A stretch of 64,000 nucleotides of DNA from Cellulophaga sp. F20128 (GCF_023015805.1 NZ_JALKBA010000011.1:1-64000); one strand, 5' to 3'. Numbered from the stretch's first letter, positions 50,851 through 60,879 are shown. Translations and numbers: made by a program. The notes: generated by a model not told the origin, from the letters alone.

Positions 50851-50880
50851 AAAAGCCATTAGGGTTTCCTAATGGCTTTT
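50851..50880 (-). terminator. Terminator after the DUF937 gene
   Basis: Perfect 13-bp arms (50851-50863 and 50868-50880) with loop gttt and a flanking A-run on the plus strand (U-run on the minus strand). It stands 20 bases beyond the DUF937 stop codon. Confidence 0.88.
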
Positions 50881-50900
50881 TGAATTTGCACATACGGTTG

Positions 50901-51539
50901 TTATTTACCAAATAAGCCTCCTAATAGACCGCCAAGTCCAGAGCTACTTTTTTTGTCATTTCCGCCCAAAATCATACCTGCTACATCGTCTAAGATGCTG
51001 CCGTCACCATCAGAATCTAGAAAAGATTCTATTAAAGATTGTTGGTTGTTGTTGTCGCCTCCTAGCAAGCCACCTAGTAGGTTGCCAATACCGTTAGGTT
51101 CAACTACTTGTTCGTTCCTCGCTTGCTTTCCTAAAACGCCCATTAAAATAGGGGCTGCTACTTTTAGTATAGTTGCTACGGTGTCTGCACTTACGCCAGA
51201 TTTTTGGCTCAACGCATTTTGTACTTGAGGTTGTTTTGCTCCTAATACGTGGTTTAAGATGCCTTGACCGTCATTCATAACAGATGAATCTATTCCGCCA
51301 CCAAACAAACTACCAAGGTTATCTAGGATGCTGCCATCGTGTTTGTTAGATAGGGCATTCATAAGTCCTTGAGCCCCTTCCGGAGAAGCTGTGTTTTTTT
51401 TCATAGCTCCCATTAATAACGGTAGTGCCATGCTTAATACACCTGCTGTTTTTTGCTCAGATTCTCCTGCTTGACCTGCAACACCTTTAATAATTTGTGT
51501 GCCCATTGGGCTGTTTAATAAATCTAGTAATCCTGACAT
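50901..51539 (-). CDS. DUF937-domain protein
   Basis: 212 residues, Gly-rich and low-complexity at the C-terminus (repeated G-G-L-L-G-G patterns). The DUF937 core has S-P-M-G-T-Q-I-I-K-G-V-A-G near residues 10-22 and M-A-L-P-L-L-M-G-A-M near 32. A short D-x-D-G-D-G-S acidic motif occurs near 175. The family is widespread and without assigned function. It lies downstream of serC-serA. Confidence 0.88.
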   Translation of the reverse strand: MSGLLDLLNSPMGTQIIKGVAGQAGESEQKTAGVLSMALPLLMGAMKKNTASPEGAQGLMNALSNKHDGSILDNLGSLFGGGIDSSVMNDGQGILNHVLGAKQPQVQNALSQKSGVSADTVATILKVAAPILMGVLGKQARNEQVVEPNGIGNLLGGLLGGDNNNQQSLIESFLDSDGDGSILDDVAGMILGGNDKKSSSGLGGLLGGLFGK

Positions 51540-51617
51540 TTCTTTTATAGTTAATGTTTAATAATGTTCTAAAATACAAAAAAATTGGCTACAATTTACT
51601 TGTGAATATTGTTAAGG

Positions 51618-52571
51618 TTATTTTAGTAATGTGATGATTTTAGTCGCTAATTCTTTGCCAATTCTGTCTTGTGCTTCCATTGTTGCCGCACCAATATGAG
51701 GGGTTAATGATATTTTGGGGTGCATTAGAATTCTGATTTCAGGTGAAGGTTCAGATTCGTACACGTCTAATCCCGCAAAAGATACTTTGTTGTTTTCTAA
51801 AGCGTCTACCAATGCAACCTCATCTAAAACCCCGCCACGTGCCGTGTTAATGATTCCAACCCCATCTTTCATCATATCGATCTCATTCTTTCCTATGATA
51901 TATGCTTTTTGTGCTGGGGCATGAATAGTAATAAAATCGGATGTTTTTAAAACTTCTTCTTTGGCTGTGTTTTTTAGTGTAAAGGAAACAGTTTGTCCGT
52001 CGTAAAATTCAATAGCGATGCTTGCTGCCTCTACCTGTGGATCGTAATACAGTACATGCATTCCTAGGCCTAGGGCTGCCTTAGCTGTAGCCTGACCAAT
52101 TTTTCCGAAACCTATGATGCCTATTGTTTTTCCCTTAAGCTCAACACCCTTGGCGTAGGCTTTTTTTAGTTGCTTAAAGTGGCTATCTCCCTCTAAGGGC
52201 ATTACCCTGTTGGAATCATATAAAAATCGAATTCCACCTAATAAGTGCGCAAAAACTAACTCGGCTACGGCTTCTGATGATGCAGCAGGAGTGTTGATAA
52301 CATGTATCCCTTTTGTTTTGGCATAATCCACATCAATATTGTCCATACCAACGCCACCGCGACCAATTAATTCTAAGGAAGGACAGAGGTCTATAAGATC
52401 TTTTTTTACTTTAGTGGCGCTGCGCACCAATAAAGCAGAAATCTTATTCTCATTGATGTAATTGATGAGTTGTTCTTGTGCTACTGTTGTTGTGCTTACA
52501 GAGAATCCGGCTTTTTCCAAGGCGTCCTTACCGCTTTGTGCTATGCCGTCATTTGCTAATATTTTTTTCAT
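51618..52571 (-). CDS. serA: D-3-phosphoglycerate dehydrogenase-like protein
   Basis: 317 residues of the D-2-hydroxyacid dehydrogenase family. NAD-binding G-F-G-K-I-G-Q-A is near 155, catalytic Arg/Glu follow in the second half, and the closing P-H-I-G-A-A-T motif has the catalytic His near 292. It is a short form without the ACT regulatory domain. Being 13 bp downstream of serC strongly supports SerA, first step of serine synthesis. Confidence 0.88.
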   Translation of the reverse strand: MKKILANDGIAQSGKDALEKAGFSVSTTTVAQEQLINYINENKISALLVRSATKVKKDLIDLCPSLELIGRGGVGMDNIDVDYAKTKGIHVINTPAASSEAVAELVFAHLLGGIRFLYDSNRVMPLEGDSHFKQLKKAYAKGVELKGKTIGIIGFGKIGQATAKAALGLGMHVLYYDPQVEAASIAIEFYDGQTVSFTLKNTAKEEVLKTSDFITIHAPAQKAYIIGKNEIDMMKDGVGIINTARGGVLDEVALVDALENNKVSFAGLDVYESEPSPEIRILMHPKISLTPHIGAATMEAQDRIGKELATKIITLLK

Positions 52572-52584
52572 AATTCTTAGGTGA

Positions 52585-53649
52585 TTATGCGTTTCGTTCT
52601 AAATCACTCATTACATCTACAAGTACGCCAACGCTATCTAGAGAAAGTGCGTTATACATAGAAGCTCTATAACCACCAACCGATCTATGACCATTAATTC
52701 CGTTAATGCCTGCTTCTTTACACATCGCTTCAAAAGAATTCTTGAGGCTTTCATCGGTCAAAGTAAAAGTTGCATTCATTAAAGAGCGATCTGCTTTTTC
52801 TGCATACCCTTTAAATAATGGGTTTAGGTCTATTTCAGAATACAACAACTGAGCCTTTTTATTGTTTATTTCTTCAATGGCTTTAACGCCGCCTAAATTC
52901 TTTAACCATTGTAAGGTGAGCATAGAAACGTAAACAGCAAAAACAGGAGGAGTATTAAACATACTCTCTTTGCTTATGTGTACTTTATAATCTAACATGG
53001 ATGGTATTTGTCTTGATACTTTTCCTAATATGTCTTCTTTTACGACAACTAGGGTAGCTCCAGCAGGACCCATATTTTTTTGGGCACCAGCGTAGATTAA
53101 ATCAAATTGAGAGAAGTCCAATACCCGTGAAAAGATATCAGAACTCATATCGCAAACCATAGGAATTTTAGTTTTTGGAAATTCCTTTACCTGGGTTCCA
53201 AAAATGGTATTATTAGATGTTAGGTGAAAATAATCCAAATCGGAAGGAACCATATAATTTTTTGGTATATAGTTAAAATCTTTATCTTTAGATGATCTTA
53301 CTTCAACTACTTCTCCAAAAAATTTAGCTTCTTTTATTGCCTTATCGCTCCATGTGCCTGTATTTAAATAACCCGCTTTTGACTCCAATAGGTTGTAGGC
53401 TGTCATTAAAAATTGCATACTAGCACCTCCTTGTAAAAACAACGCCTTATATCCTTTGTCCTTTAATCCTAAAAGTTCTAAAGCAAGGGATTGAGCAGTG
53501 TCCATAACATCTACAAAATCTTTACTTCTGTGAGATATTTCTATTAGGGATAAGCCAGAGTCGTTAAAATTGATTACGGCCTCTGATGCTTTTTGCAATA
53601 CCTCTTTGGGTAATATACAAGGTCCTGCACTAAAATTATGTTTTTTCAT
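52585..53649 (-). CDS. serC: Phosphoserine aminotransferase
   Basis: 354 residues of the class V aminotransferase family. It begins M-K-K-H-N-F-S-A-G-P-C, and has L-Q-G-G-A-S near residue 73, D-M-S-S-D-I near 167, and the PLP Lys in Y-A-G-A-Q-K-N-M-G-P-A-G near 190. The C-terminal G-H-R-S-V-G-G-Y-R-A-S is typical SerC. It makes phosphoserine from 3-phosphohydroxypyruvate and also serves pyridoxine synthesis. It forms an operon with serA. Confidence 0.95.
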   Translation of the reverse strand: MKKHNFSAGPCILPKEVLQKASEAVINFNDSGLSLIEISHRSKDFVDVMDTAQSLALELLGLKDKGYKALFLQGGASMQFLMTAYNLLESKAGYLNTGTWSDKAIKEAKFFGEVVEVRSSKDKDFNYIPKNYMVPSDLDYFHLTSNNTIFGTQVKEFPKTKIPMVCDMSSDIFSRVLDFSQFDLIYAGAQKNMGPAGATLVVVKEDILGKVSRQIPSMLDYKVHISKESMFNTPPVFAVYVSMLTLQWLKNLGGVKAIEEINNKKAQLLYSEIDLNPLFKGYAEKADRSLMNATFTLTDESLKNSFEAMCKEAGINGINGHRSVGGYRASMYNALSLDSVGVLVDVMSDLERNA

Positions 53650-53704
53650 TTGTAAAAATTTGTTTGTCTAAAATTGGATTATTAGAACGATAATTTGTTT
53701 TCGA

Positions 53705-53740
53705 ATAGACCAGCTATACTATTTTATAGTAGAAGTCTAT
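53705..53740 (-). promoter_or_regulatory. Nested inverted repeat in the serC leader
   Basis: Outer arms atagac / gtctat (53705-53710, 53735-53740) enclose inner arms tactat / atagta (53717-53722, 53726-53731). It lies 56-91 bases before the serC start. It could be an operator or a leader hairpin controlling serine synthesis; there is no direct proof. Confidence 0.4.
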
Positions 53741-53800
53741 GCAATTTATAACTAGGGTAAAGGTCTAACTTTTATCACAATGCGCCTTTTTAAATTTTAA

Positions 53801-54868
53801 TTAATTTTGGGATGTTTTCAACAAGAATTCAACAGTGTCTATATTGTCTGCGTAATCAGTTAGACTAGGGTGTTGGGTGTTTCCAAATTTAATCTCGTTC
53901 TTAAACAGACCTTCAGCGACAATACACTGTATCTTATCCTCATCAGCTGCTAGCTTTTTGTTTAAGCTATCTAAAGAATCGTAATACTCATAGAAAACAG
54001 TTGAAATGGGAGAGCCATAGCTTTCATCCTCCTTAATCATTAAAAAACCATTTTCTAGGATATTAAATTCGCTCATGAGATAAACCGCCTTGTTATAATC
54101 GTAGTTGTTGGCGTATTTATGGTGATTTATAATGTCTTGCTGTGGGTACATTGCCTTGAAAAATGCTTCAAAATCATATCCTTGGGGAACAAATAATTTA
54201 GAGACGCTTCTACAGCCTAATCCGTAATACCTAAAGATATCCTCGCTTAAGGCTTCTAACTGATCTTTACTTTCCTCACCCGTTAAAATGGCAACAGAAT
54301 TTCTGTTTTTGCGTATAATATTAGGTTTCTTTCCAAAATAATGTTGAAAATAACGGGCGGTATTGTTACTGCCCGTGGCAATTACAGCGTCAAAATTTTC
54401 AAGTTTTCCGTCTACAAAAACAATATGATTTTTAAGCTCAGGAAGGCAATCAATAAGGTAGGAAGCAATAAAGGGTAGTAAAATCTTATCATTGGAAGAC
54501 AGTTTTATTACGGCTGTATGTCCTGTTATTAGAGTGGCGAGAAAATCGTGAAAACCAACAAGGGGTATATTCCCAGCCATTATTATGGCTATATTCTTGT
54601 TATTAAGAGGGGTTGAGTTGTATAACCTAAACCAATTGATTAATTCTTTTTCGGTTAATAATTGGCTCCAGCTATCCAGGCAAAAATGGATGTTTTCTTT
54701 GGTGAACCAGCCATTGTGTATGTTGGCTGATATACTAGCTTCGTTAATCCTGGAGATCCATGGGTCTGTGCTTTCTATTGGCTCTTTAGTATTTGCAAAT
54801 TCACAAAAATTGGCAAATAAAGTTCCTAATTTGGAAAAAGCAGCTATTCTATCCTCAAGTTTAGTCAT
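53801..54868 (-). CDS. Acyl-CoA reductase (LuxC-like)
   Basis: 355 residues of the acyl-CoA reductase family. A Rossmann-like A-G-N-I-P-L-V-G motif is near residue 98, A-T-G-S-N-N-T near 164, and Y-Y-G-L-G-C-R-S near 214 with Cys219 as the likely acyl-thioester nucleophile. Family members reduce fatty acyl-CoA or acyl-ACP to aldehyde. It is divergent from a ferredoxin and lies upstream of serC, a conserved flavobacterial arrangement as I recall it. Confidence 0.88.
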   Translation of the reverse strand: MTKLEDRIAAFSKLGTLFANFCEFANTKEPIESTDPWISRINEASISANIHNGWFTKENIHFCLDSWSQLLTEKELINWFRLYNSTPLNNKNIAIIMAGNIPLVGFHDFLATLITGHTAVIKLSSNDKILLPFIASYLIDCLPELKNHIVFVDGKLENFDAVIATGSNNTARYFQHYFGKKPNIIRKNRNSVAILTGEESKDQLEALSEDIFRYYGLGCRSVSKLFVPQGYDFEAFFKAMYPQQDIINHHKYANNYDYNKAVYLMSEFNILENGFLMIKEDESYGSPISTVFYEYYDSLDSLNKKLAADEDKIQCIVAEGLFKNEIKFGNTQHPSLTDYADNIDTVEFLLKTSQN

Positions 54869-54872
54869 TTTA

Positions 54873-54904
54873 TTTGTATAGTGATTTAATAGGGTTTACC
54901 TTTG
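54873..54904 (+). promoter_or_regulatory. Ferredoxin promoter, Bacteroidota type
   Basis: A -33 tttg at 54873-54876 is followed after 20 bases by a -7 tacctttg at 54897-54904. This fits the TTTG-N19-21-TAnnTTTG consensus of Bacteroidota sigma factors. It implies a leader of about 45 nt before the ferredoxin start at 54956. Confidence 0.7.
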
Positions 54905-54906
54905 TG

Positions 54907-54914
54907 CAAAAGTA
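54907..54914 (-). promoter_or_regulatory. Possible -7 element of the acyl-CoA reductase gene
   Basis: The minus strand reads tacttttg, a TAnnTTTG match, 38 bases before the acyl-CoA reductase start and only 2 bases from the ferredoxin -7 box. A palindrome (actgat / atcagt, 54919-54935) lies next to it. Confidence 0.4.
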
Positions 54915-54952
54915 GATATACTGATGAAATATCAGTCTAAAAATTGATATAA

Positions 54953-55306
<354 letters not shown>

Positions 55307-55330
55307 TTAGTTTTATATAAAAGTATATTA

Positions 55331-55360
55331 AAAACGAGGACATATGTCCTCGTTTTTTTT
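55331..55360. terminator. Bidirectional terminator between ferredoxin and TonB receptor
   Basis: A perfect 26-bp palindrome at 55331-55356 followed by T at 55353-55360. It separates two convergent genes. Confidence 0.92.
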
Positions 55361-55383
55361 GTTTCTGTTGTAAGGTAAAACTT

Positions 55384-58074
55384 TTAAAAGCTAAAACTAA
55401 TTCTGCTAAAAACATAGGTTCCATCAGAACCCATTTGTACAGAATCGGCTAAACCACCTTGGTCTGTCCAACCGTCAAACTGAGGTGTTGGGTAGTTGTT
55501 AAACAAATTATTTGCTCCAACCGTAAGTTTAAGGTTATCACATAGCTCATAACCAGCGCTTAAATCGACTACCAAGGCTGCCTTATAGATGTCGGTAGCA
55601 ACTGGGAATAACGCATCGGCTTCTCCTTGTGTTGTTGCAGGAGTGTCTACCCATTGGAAATCTTGTAATTGAACCTCGCTGAATTGAGTTAAGGTTGCTT
55701 GTGCGTTAAATTTAGGTTTGGAATACCCTAAGTTAAGTCCAAATTTATAATCGGGTGCAGCAGCTTCTAAATAGGCTTGTGAAAAAGGACCAAAAAAGGT
55801 AAATTCATTCAAATTGCCATTGTGGATTTCTTTTACTTCTAAATCGTTAAAGTTACCAATTAGGCCAATTGTAGCCTTTCCGTTACTCCCTACGGCAGTG
55901 CTGTAATTTAGAACAATGTCTAATCCGGTTGTTTTGGTGTCCACACCATTTGCAAAAAACTGTGCAGCATCTACTCCTAAGGGACCTAATACAGTTTGAT
56001 CTGTGAAGTTGTCTGTTAAAATAATTCTGTCATCCACAGCAATGGAATAAGCATCTATGGTTGCAGAGAATCCTCCATTAGTATAGGAGAAACCAAAGCT
56101 GGCATTAAATGCTTTTTCTTCATTTAGTTGTCCTATTCCAAAGGCTTTGGTAATTGTACTATTGTTGGCAGATAGTAAGGAGGGTACCGATTCTCCTGCC
56201 ACAATATTGGTGAATATTAGGTTGTAGTACAGTTGTGCAAGTGAGGGAGCTCTAAAGCCAGAAGAAATGGAGCCTCTAAATGCTAAATGATCACTGACTT
56301 TGTATCTACTGGCAAGTTTAAAATTAAAAGTACTACCAAAATCACTGTAGTTTTCATAGCGGAGGGCGGCGGCAAGCATTAGCGCTTCGGTTGCATTTAA
56401 TTCAGAATCCACATAGACGCCATAATTAGTTCTTCCGCGATCTACCTCGTTGGCGGGACTATAGCCTGGGAAGCCCTGTGAACTTCCTGGTAAATCATCA
56501 CCATTGCTATCCTGGGCTACCGTTTGAGTGGCTGGGTTGGTAATGGGTACTCCATTTTCATCATACAAAGAATACGATGATTCTTCCCCAGAAAAGATTC
56601 CAAAATTTTCTGTTCTGAATTCAAAACCGTAGGCCACATTTAAACCGGCCGCAATATCTTCAAAATACTTGCTAAAATCTAAGCCAGTTGTGTTCATAGA
56701 AAGGTAGTGACCACCAGCATCAAAATCGGTAGGTGAGGCATCTTGCATAGAAGCATTGTTGGAATTTTTAATGTAGTAGTGAAAATTATTTTTCCCGTAT
56801 GAGTTGTTAAAATCTACATTCCAACCATTATCCATAGTGTGTCTAACTCCAGCAGATATAGAAGCGTCATTAATGATGGATGTTATTTGTGGTGTAAAGC
56901 CGTTGGGGTAAAGGCTAGGAACAGCTCTATTGTCACCGTCTGCAAAGCCATCTCTAGAAAATGCGTTGGCATTTGTGTCTCTGTAATTTCTGCCTCCAAA
57001 GGCATAAACCTCTGTGTTTTCGTCAACAGGAATAGCTGTGTTTAGCATAAAGTTAAATCCGTCTATGGCCGCACCTCCGTATCCTTTTCTCCAAGAGAAA
57101 CCAGGTCTTAAGGTTTTTTCTTTCGATAAAAATTCGGTTGTAATATTAAAAAAACCACCATTATCGCCTAGTGGTAAGCCGTAGTTAACGTCAATTTTGG
57201 TTGAAGTACCATCAAATTTTTTGTCTTTGCCGTCTAGTCTGTTTTCGCCTTCTACATTGTAAAGCGTTTCTCCAGTTTCTTCGGCCCAACCTTTTCCAAT
57301 TGCAGTACTATAGGCACCGTAGGTAATGCCCCCCGTGAAACCATCGGTATTGTTTTTAAGTACAATGTTGATTACACCGGCGATAGCATCAGAACCATAT
57401 TGAGCGGATGCTCCATCTCTTAATACTTCAATTCTCTTGATGGCAGAGGCGGGAATGGCATTTAAATCCGTTCCAGAATTACCACGACCTCTAGTGCCAA
57501 AAATATTTACCAACGAAGATTGGTGTCTTCTTTTTCCATTAACTAGAACTAGTGTTTGGTCTGGTCCTAGCCCTCTTAAGGAGGCCGGTACAATATGATC
57601 TGCACCATCAGAGCCTGATTGTTTTGTAGCGTTAAAGGAAGGGGCTGCGTATTGTAAAATATCGTTTACTTCTACTTTCCCTGTGTTTGATGCTATTTCA
57701 GCAACATCCAAAACATCTATTGGTACCGCAGTATCTGTGGCGGTTCTATTGGGACTTCTAGAGCCAACCAACTGTATCTCGTCTAAAAGCATTCCTTCAG
57801 ATAAGGTAATGTTTAGAGTTGCTTTGCCAGCAGCATTAACTTCCTGGGTATTGTAACCAATATAACTAAATACTAGTGTAGGATTTGCACTTGTGCCAAT
57901 AGTGTAGTTTCCATCAAAATCTGTCGATGTTCCGTTTGTGGTTCCTTTTTCCAGGATATTTACTCCGGCAAGTGGAGTGCCTTCGCTGTCTGTTACTGTG
58001 CCTGTTATTGTGCCTTGGCTAAAAGCGAAGGAAAAGAATAACAGGCTAAATAAAAGTGAAATTTTGTTTTTCAT
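55384..58074 (-). CDS. TonB-dependent receptor
   Basis: 896 residues. A signal peptide ends near A-F-S-Q, then an N-terminal carboxypeptidase-regulatory-like domain (about 20-95), a plug domain (about 110-245) with V-N-G-K-R-R near 179 and R-I-E-V-L-R-D-G-A-S-A-Q-Y-G-S-D-A-I-A-G near 213, and a 22-strand barrel ending in F. It imports an unknown substrate (iron chelate, cobalamin or oligosaccharide) using TonB energy. No SusD-like partner is present, so it is not a classical SusC. A glycosidase remnant lies next to its start region on the opposite strand. Confidence 0.93.
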   Translation of the reverse strand: MKNKISLLFSLLFFSFAFSQGTITGTVTDSEGTPLAGVNILEKGTTNGTSTDFDGNYTIGTSANPTLVFSYIGYNTQEVNAAGKATLNITLSEGMLLDEIQLVGSRSPNRTATDTAVPIDVLDVAEIASNTGKVEVNDILQYAAPSFNATKQSGSDGADHIVPASLRGLGPDQTLVLVNGKRRHQSSLVNIFGTRGRGNSGTDLNAIPASAIKRIEVLRDGASAQYGSDAIAGVINIVLKNNTDGFTGGITYGAYSTAIGKGWAEETGETLYNVEGENRLDGKDKKFDGTSTKIDVNYGLPLGDNGGFFNITTEFLSKEKTLRPGFSWRKGYGGAAIDGFNFMLNTAIPVDENTEVYAFGGRNYRDTNANAFSRDGFADGDNRAVPSLYPNGFTPQITSIINDASISAGVRHTMDNGWNVDFNNSYGKNNFHYYIKNSNNASMQDASPTDFDAGGHYLSMNTTGLDFSKYFEDIAAGLNVAYGFEFRTENFGIFSGEESSYSLYDENGVPITNPATQTVAQDSNGDDLPGSSQGFPGYSPANEVDRGRTNYGVYVDSELNATEALMLAAALRYENYSDFGSTFNFKLASRYKVSDHLAFRGSISSGFRAPSLAQLYYNLIFTNIVAGESVPSLLSANNSTITKAFGIGQLNEEKAFNASFGFSYTNGGFSATIDAYSIAVDDRIILTDNFTDQTVLGPLGVDAAQFFANGVDTKTTGLDIVLNYSTAVGSNGKATIGLIGNFNDLEVKEIHNGNLNEFTFFGPFSQAYLEAAAPDYKFGLNLGYSKPKFNAQATLTQFSEVQLQDFQWVDTPATTQGEADALFPVATDIYKAALVVDLSAGYELCDNLKLTVGANNLFNNYPTPQFDGWTDQGGLADSVQMGSDGTYVFSRISFSF

Positions 58075-58163
58075 AAGGGTTGCTTTTTAGGTTTTACTTT
58101 CTTAAAGGTAATGAAATTTGTAGTTAGTTTATAGTATCTTTAAACAGAAGTATACTACACACT

Positions 58164-58501
58164 ATGAGGAATCTATCTATTAAACTGTTTGTATTTCTAT
58201 TTTGTTTTTACTACTCGCTGGTATAAACAGCGCTCATGGTTAAAGCTTTCAGTATTTATGCTCCTTATGTCGATAACCTAGATGCTCTTGTTAATTTTAT
58301 TGCTGATGAGCTAGTTCCAATGGTATTAATTCCCTTGTGCTGCAAATTAATTACCGTTACATCTTTACATCCAAGCCGGAATTAAGAGAAAAGAATCCTT
58401 TGCATAAGGCTGATATTGAAAAATTATAAAAGTGTGTAATGCAAACTGTTTGGTCTGATGCGGTTGTTTTTTTAGAAGAATTTGATAGCTATAAGTGTTG
58501 A
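58164..58501 (+). pseudogene. Frameshifted, internally deleted GH20-like glycosidase remnant
   Basis: An ATG at 58164 opens a signal-like hydrophobic stretch, broken by an in-frame TAA. The frame resumes with Y-A-P-Y-V-D-N-L-D-A-L-V-N-F-I-A-D-E-L-V-P-M (to about 58322). A single missing G there shifts the frame, and the next frame reads G-I-N-S-L-V-L-Q-I-N-Y-R-Y then F-T-S-K-P-E-L-R-E-K-N-P-L, the usual continuation in family 20-type glycosylhydrolases. A stop follows, then in the same frame M-Q-T-V-W-S-D-A-V-V-F-L-E-E-F, which looks like the C-terminal end of the same family. The middle (a few hundred residues) is gone. Sure it is a remnant; moderately sure of the family. Confidence 0.7.
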
Positions 58502-58636
58502 AAAAACTAGCTTTTAAAAAGCCAAGTGGCTAGTTTTAAAGCCGTGGTAAAGCCAATTGATGATATTAAAAATTAGGAGTCGGTTCTCATTTTGTATTAG
58601 AAATTTATGGACCTGTAAATTGTAAAAACTTAATCT

Positions 58637-58644
58637 TATATTTG
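58637..58644 (+). promoter_or_regulatory. Probable ychF -7 element
   Basis: tatatttg is a perfect TAnnTTTG, 28 bases before the ychF start codon. A ttg at 58620-58622 is the nearest -33 candidate but is only 14 bases upstream, shorter than usual. Confidence 0.5.
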
Positions 58645-58671
58645 CACCTCAATTTTTAGAAAAACTCATAG

Positions 58672-59766
58672 ATGAAAGCAGGTATTGTTGGATTGCCAAA
58701 CGTAGGAAAGTCTACTCTTTTTAATTGTTTGTCTAACGCAAAGGCACAAAGTGCAAATTTTCCGTTTTGTACCATAGAACCTAATATTGGTGTGGTTAAT
58801 GTACCGGATTCCAGATTGGAGAAATTAGAGGAGTTGGTAGATCCCGAAAGAGTGTTACCGGCAACTGTAGAGATAGTCGATATTGCAGGCCTTGTTAAGG
58901 GTGCAAGTAAGGGGGAAGGACTGGGAAATCAGTTTTTGGGAAATATACGAGAGACAGATGCTATTTTGCATGTTTTGCGTTGCTTTGATGATGACAATAT
59001 TGTCCATGTTGATGGGTCGGTAAACCCTATGCGAGATAAGGAAACTATTGATATAGAGCTGCAATTAAAAGATTTAGAGACCGTTGATAAGAAACTTGAA
59101 AAAGTAAAGCGAACCGCAAAGACGGGTAATAAAGAGGCTCAAAAGGAAGAGGTTGTTTTGTTGAAAATAAAACAAAATTTAGAGGCAGGTATCTCGGTAA
59201 GAGCTATTGATATAGAGAAAGACGATCGACTGGAGTTTGTAAAACCTTTGCAGTTTATTACAGATAAACCAGTGATGTATGTTTGTAATGTAGGTGAAGA
59301 TGCTGCTGCCACAGGGAATGCTTATGTAGAAACGGTTAAGGAAGCGGTAGCTATTGAAAATGCCGAAGTTATCTTCCTAGCGGTAGGTACAGAAGCTGAT
59401 ATCACAGAATTAGAAACCTACGAAGAAAGACAAATGTTTCTAGAAGATCTAGGTTTGGAAGAGCCGGGTTCGGCCAAGTTAATTCGAGGTGCCTATAAAT
59501 TATTAGATTTGGAAACTTATTTTACAGCGGGTGTTAAGGAGGTTCGTGCTTGGACAATTCCAGTAGGAGCAACTGCGCCTCAGGCAGCTGGTGTAATTCA
59601 TACCGATTTTGAAAAAGGCTTTATACGTGCAGAGGTAATTGCATACAATGATTATGTTGCCTACGGGAGCGAGGCTAAAGTTAAAGAGGCTGGAAAAATG
59701 CGAGTAGAAGGCAAGGAATACGTTGTTAAAGACGGTGATGTTATGCATTTTAGGTTTAATGTGTAA
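58672..59766 (+). CDS. ychF: Redox-regulated ribosome-binding ATPase YchF
   Basis: 364 residues of the Obg-like (OLA1/YchF) family. P-loop G-L-P-N-V-G-K-S is at 7-14, [16 protein letters not shown] near 69-84, and N-V-G-E near 203 at the G4 site (no NKxD), which accounts for ATP over GTP preference. A C-terminal TGS domain (about 280-364) is present. It binds the ribosome and is linked to oxidative stress. Confidence 0.96.
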   Translation: MKAGIVGLPNVGKSTLFNCLSNAKAQSANFPFCTIEPNIGVVNVPDSRLEKLEELVDPERVLPATVEIVDIAGLVKGASKGEGLGNQFLGNIRETDAILHVLRCFDDDNIVHVDGSVNPMRDKETIDIELQLKDLETVDKKLEKVKRTAKTGNKEAQKEEVVLLKIKQNLEAGISVRAIDIEKDDRLEFVKPLQFITDKPVMYVCNVGEDAAATGNAYVETVKEAVAIENAEVIFLAVGTEADITELETYEERQMFLEDLGLEEPGSAKLIRGAYKLLDLETYFTAGVKEVRAWTIPVGATAPQAAGVIHTDFEKGFIRAEVIAYNDYVAYGSEAKVKEAGKMRVEGKEYVVKDGDVMHFRFNV

Positions 59767-59837
59767 ATTGCTTTGAACATTGTATTTGCGTTTGTAGTAG
59801 AGTGCATTTTTTTTACAGTTTAAATTAATTTTAGAGG

Positions 59838-60740
59838 ATGGTTAGTAAATCGTCCGCTTCATTGGGTGTTCTTTATGCAGTGCTTGGTGTAGTTTTGTTT
59901 TCGGCAAAGGCAGTACTTGTAAAATTAGCGTATCAGTATCATATCGATACGGTTACGCTTTTGCTTTTTAGAATGTTGTTTTCTTTGCCATTTTACATCA
60001 CCATAGCGCTTTTAGTAAAACCTTTAAAACCAGCTGAAATCAAAAAAACGGATTATCTATGGATTGTCTTTTTTGGATGTATTGGATATCATTTAGCGAG
60101 TTATTTTGATTTTGTTGGGTTGCAATATATCAAAGCCGGATTGGAACGTATTATTCTGTTTGTGTACCCTACAATAGTTGTTTTGCTGTCATGGTTGGTA
60201 TTTAGACATAAAATTTCAAAAACACAGTTCCGCGCAATTTTAATTGCTTATTTCGGGATTTTGATTATTTTTTGGAATGAAGTTGGCTGGTCTGGAAATG
60301 ATGCGCTATGGGGTGGCTTTATGGTTTTGCTTAGTGCAATTGCTTATGCTTCTTATTTGGTAGGAAGTGGATGGTTACTTCCTAAATTTGGAGTGTTAAC
60401 ATTTACGGCCTATGCCATGCTTGTATCTACTGCAGCTGTGCTTGTGCATTACCTTTTTGTAGGGAATTATCAGCTGTTGGATTACCCAATGGAAGTTTAT
60501 ATTCTAGCCGTAGTGATGGCAATTTTTTCAACCTTAATACCTTCTTTTTTGGTGTCAGCTGCAATTAAGCAAATTGGAGCGGCTACTTTTTCTGTCTATG
60601 GGAGTTTGGGGCCTGTGGCTACTATAGTTTTGGCGTATTTTTTTCTCGATGAAAAAATATCATATATTCAGGGGTTGGGAATGTTGGTTGTGATTTATGG
60701 TATTGTTTTGATCTCTATAAAAAAGAAAGAAATTAATTAG
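59838..60740 (+). CDS. DMT-superfamily (EamA) transporter
   Basis: 300 residues with ten predicted membrane helices in two EamA repeats (about 10-150 and 155-295). Typical are the early F-S-A-K-A-V-L-V-K motif and the late S-V-Y-G-S-L-G-P-V. It is likely an exporter of metabolites such as amino acids; the substrate is unknown. Monocistronic between ychF and parE. Confidence 0.9.
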   Translation: MVSKSSASLGVLYAVLGVVLFSAKAVLVKLAYQYHIDTVTLLLFRMLFSLPFYITIALLVKPLKPAEIKKTDYLWIVFFGCIGYHLASYFDFVGLQYIKAGLERIILFVYPTIVVLLSWLVFRHKISKTQFRAILIAYFGILIIFWNEVGWSGNDALWGGFMVLLSAIAYASYLVGSGWLLPKFGVLTFTAYAMLVSTAAVLVHYLFVGNYQLLDYPMEVYILAVVMAIFSTLIPSFLVSAAIKQIGAATFSVYGSLGPVATIVLAYFFLDEKISYIQGLGMLVVIYGIVLISIKKKEIN

Positions 60741-60879
60741 GAAAAACTAAGTTCTAGGCTGTTGCATAATACTATCAACAAAATAACTGCTGTATTGTTA
60801 ATTACTTTACTGCATTGGGGTTTTATCTTTTTCTAACACTTCCTATATTAGCGTGCAAACTGAAATTTGCATAAAATTA

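Larger units (their letters stand above)
58075..58671. other. 597-bp intergenic region holding a glycosidase remnant
   Basis: Spacer between the TonB-dependent receptor (minus) and ychF (plus). Its centre is the decayed GH20-like gene at 58164-58501; the rest is AT-rich with a ychF promoter box at 58637-58644. Confidence 0.7.

Noticed and set aside
55384-58074. SusC identity for the TonB-dependent receptor
   Set aside because: No SusD-like gene is adjacent and the sequence reads like a general TonB-dependent receptor with a carboxypeptidase-like domain.
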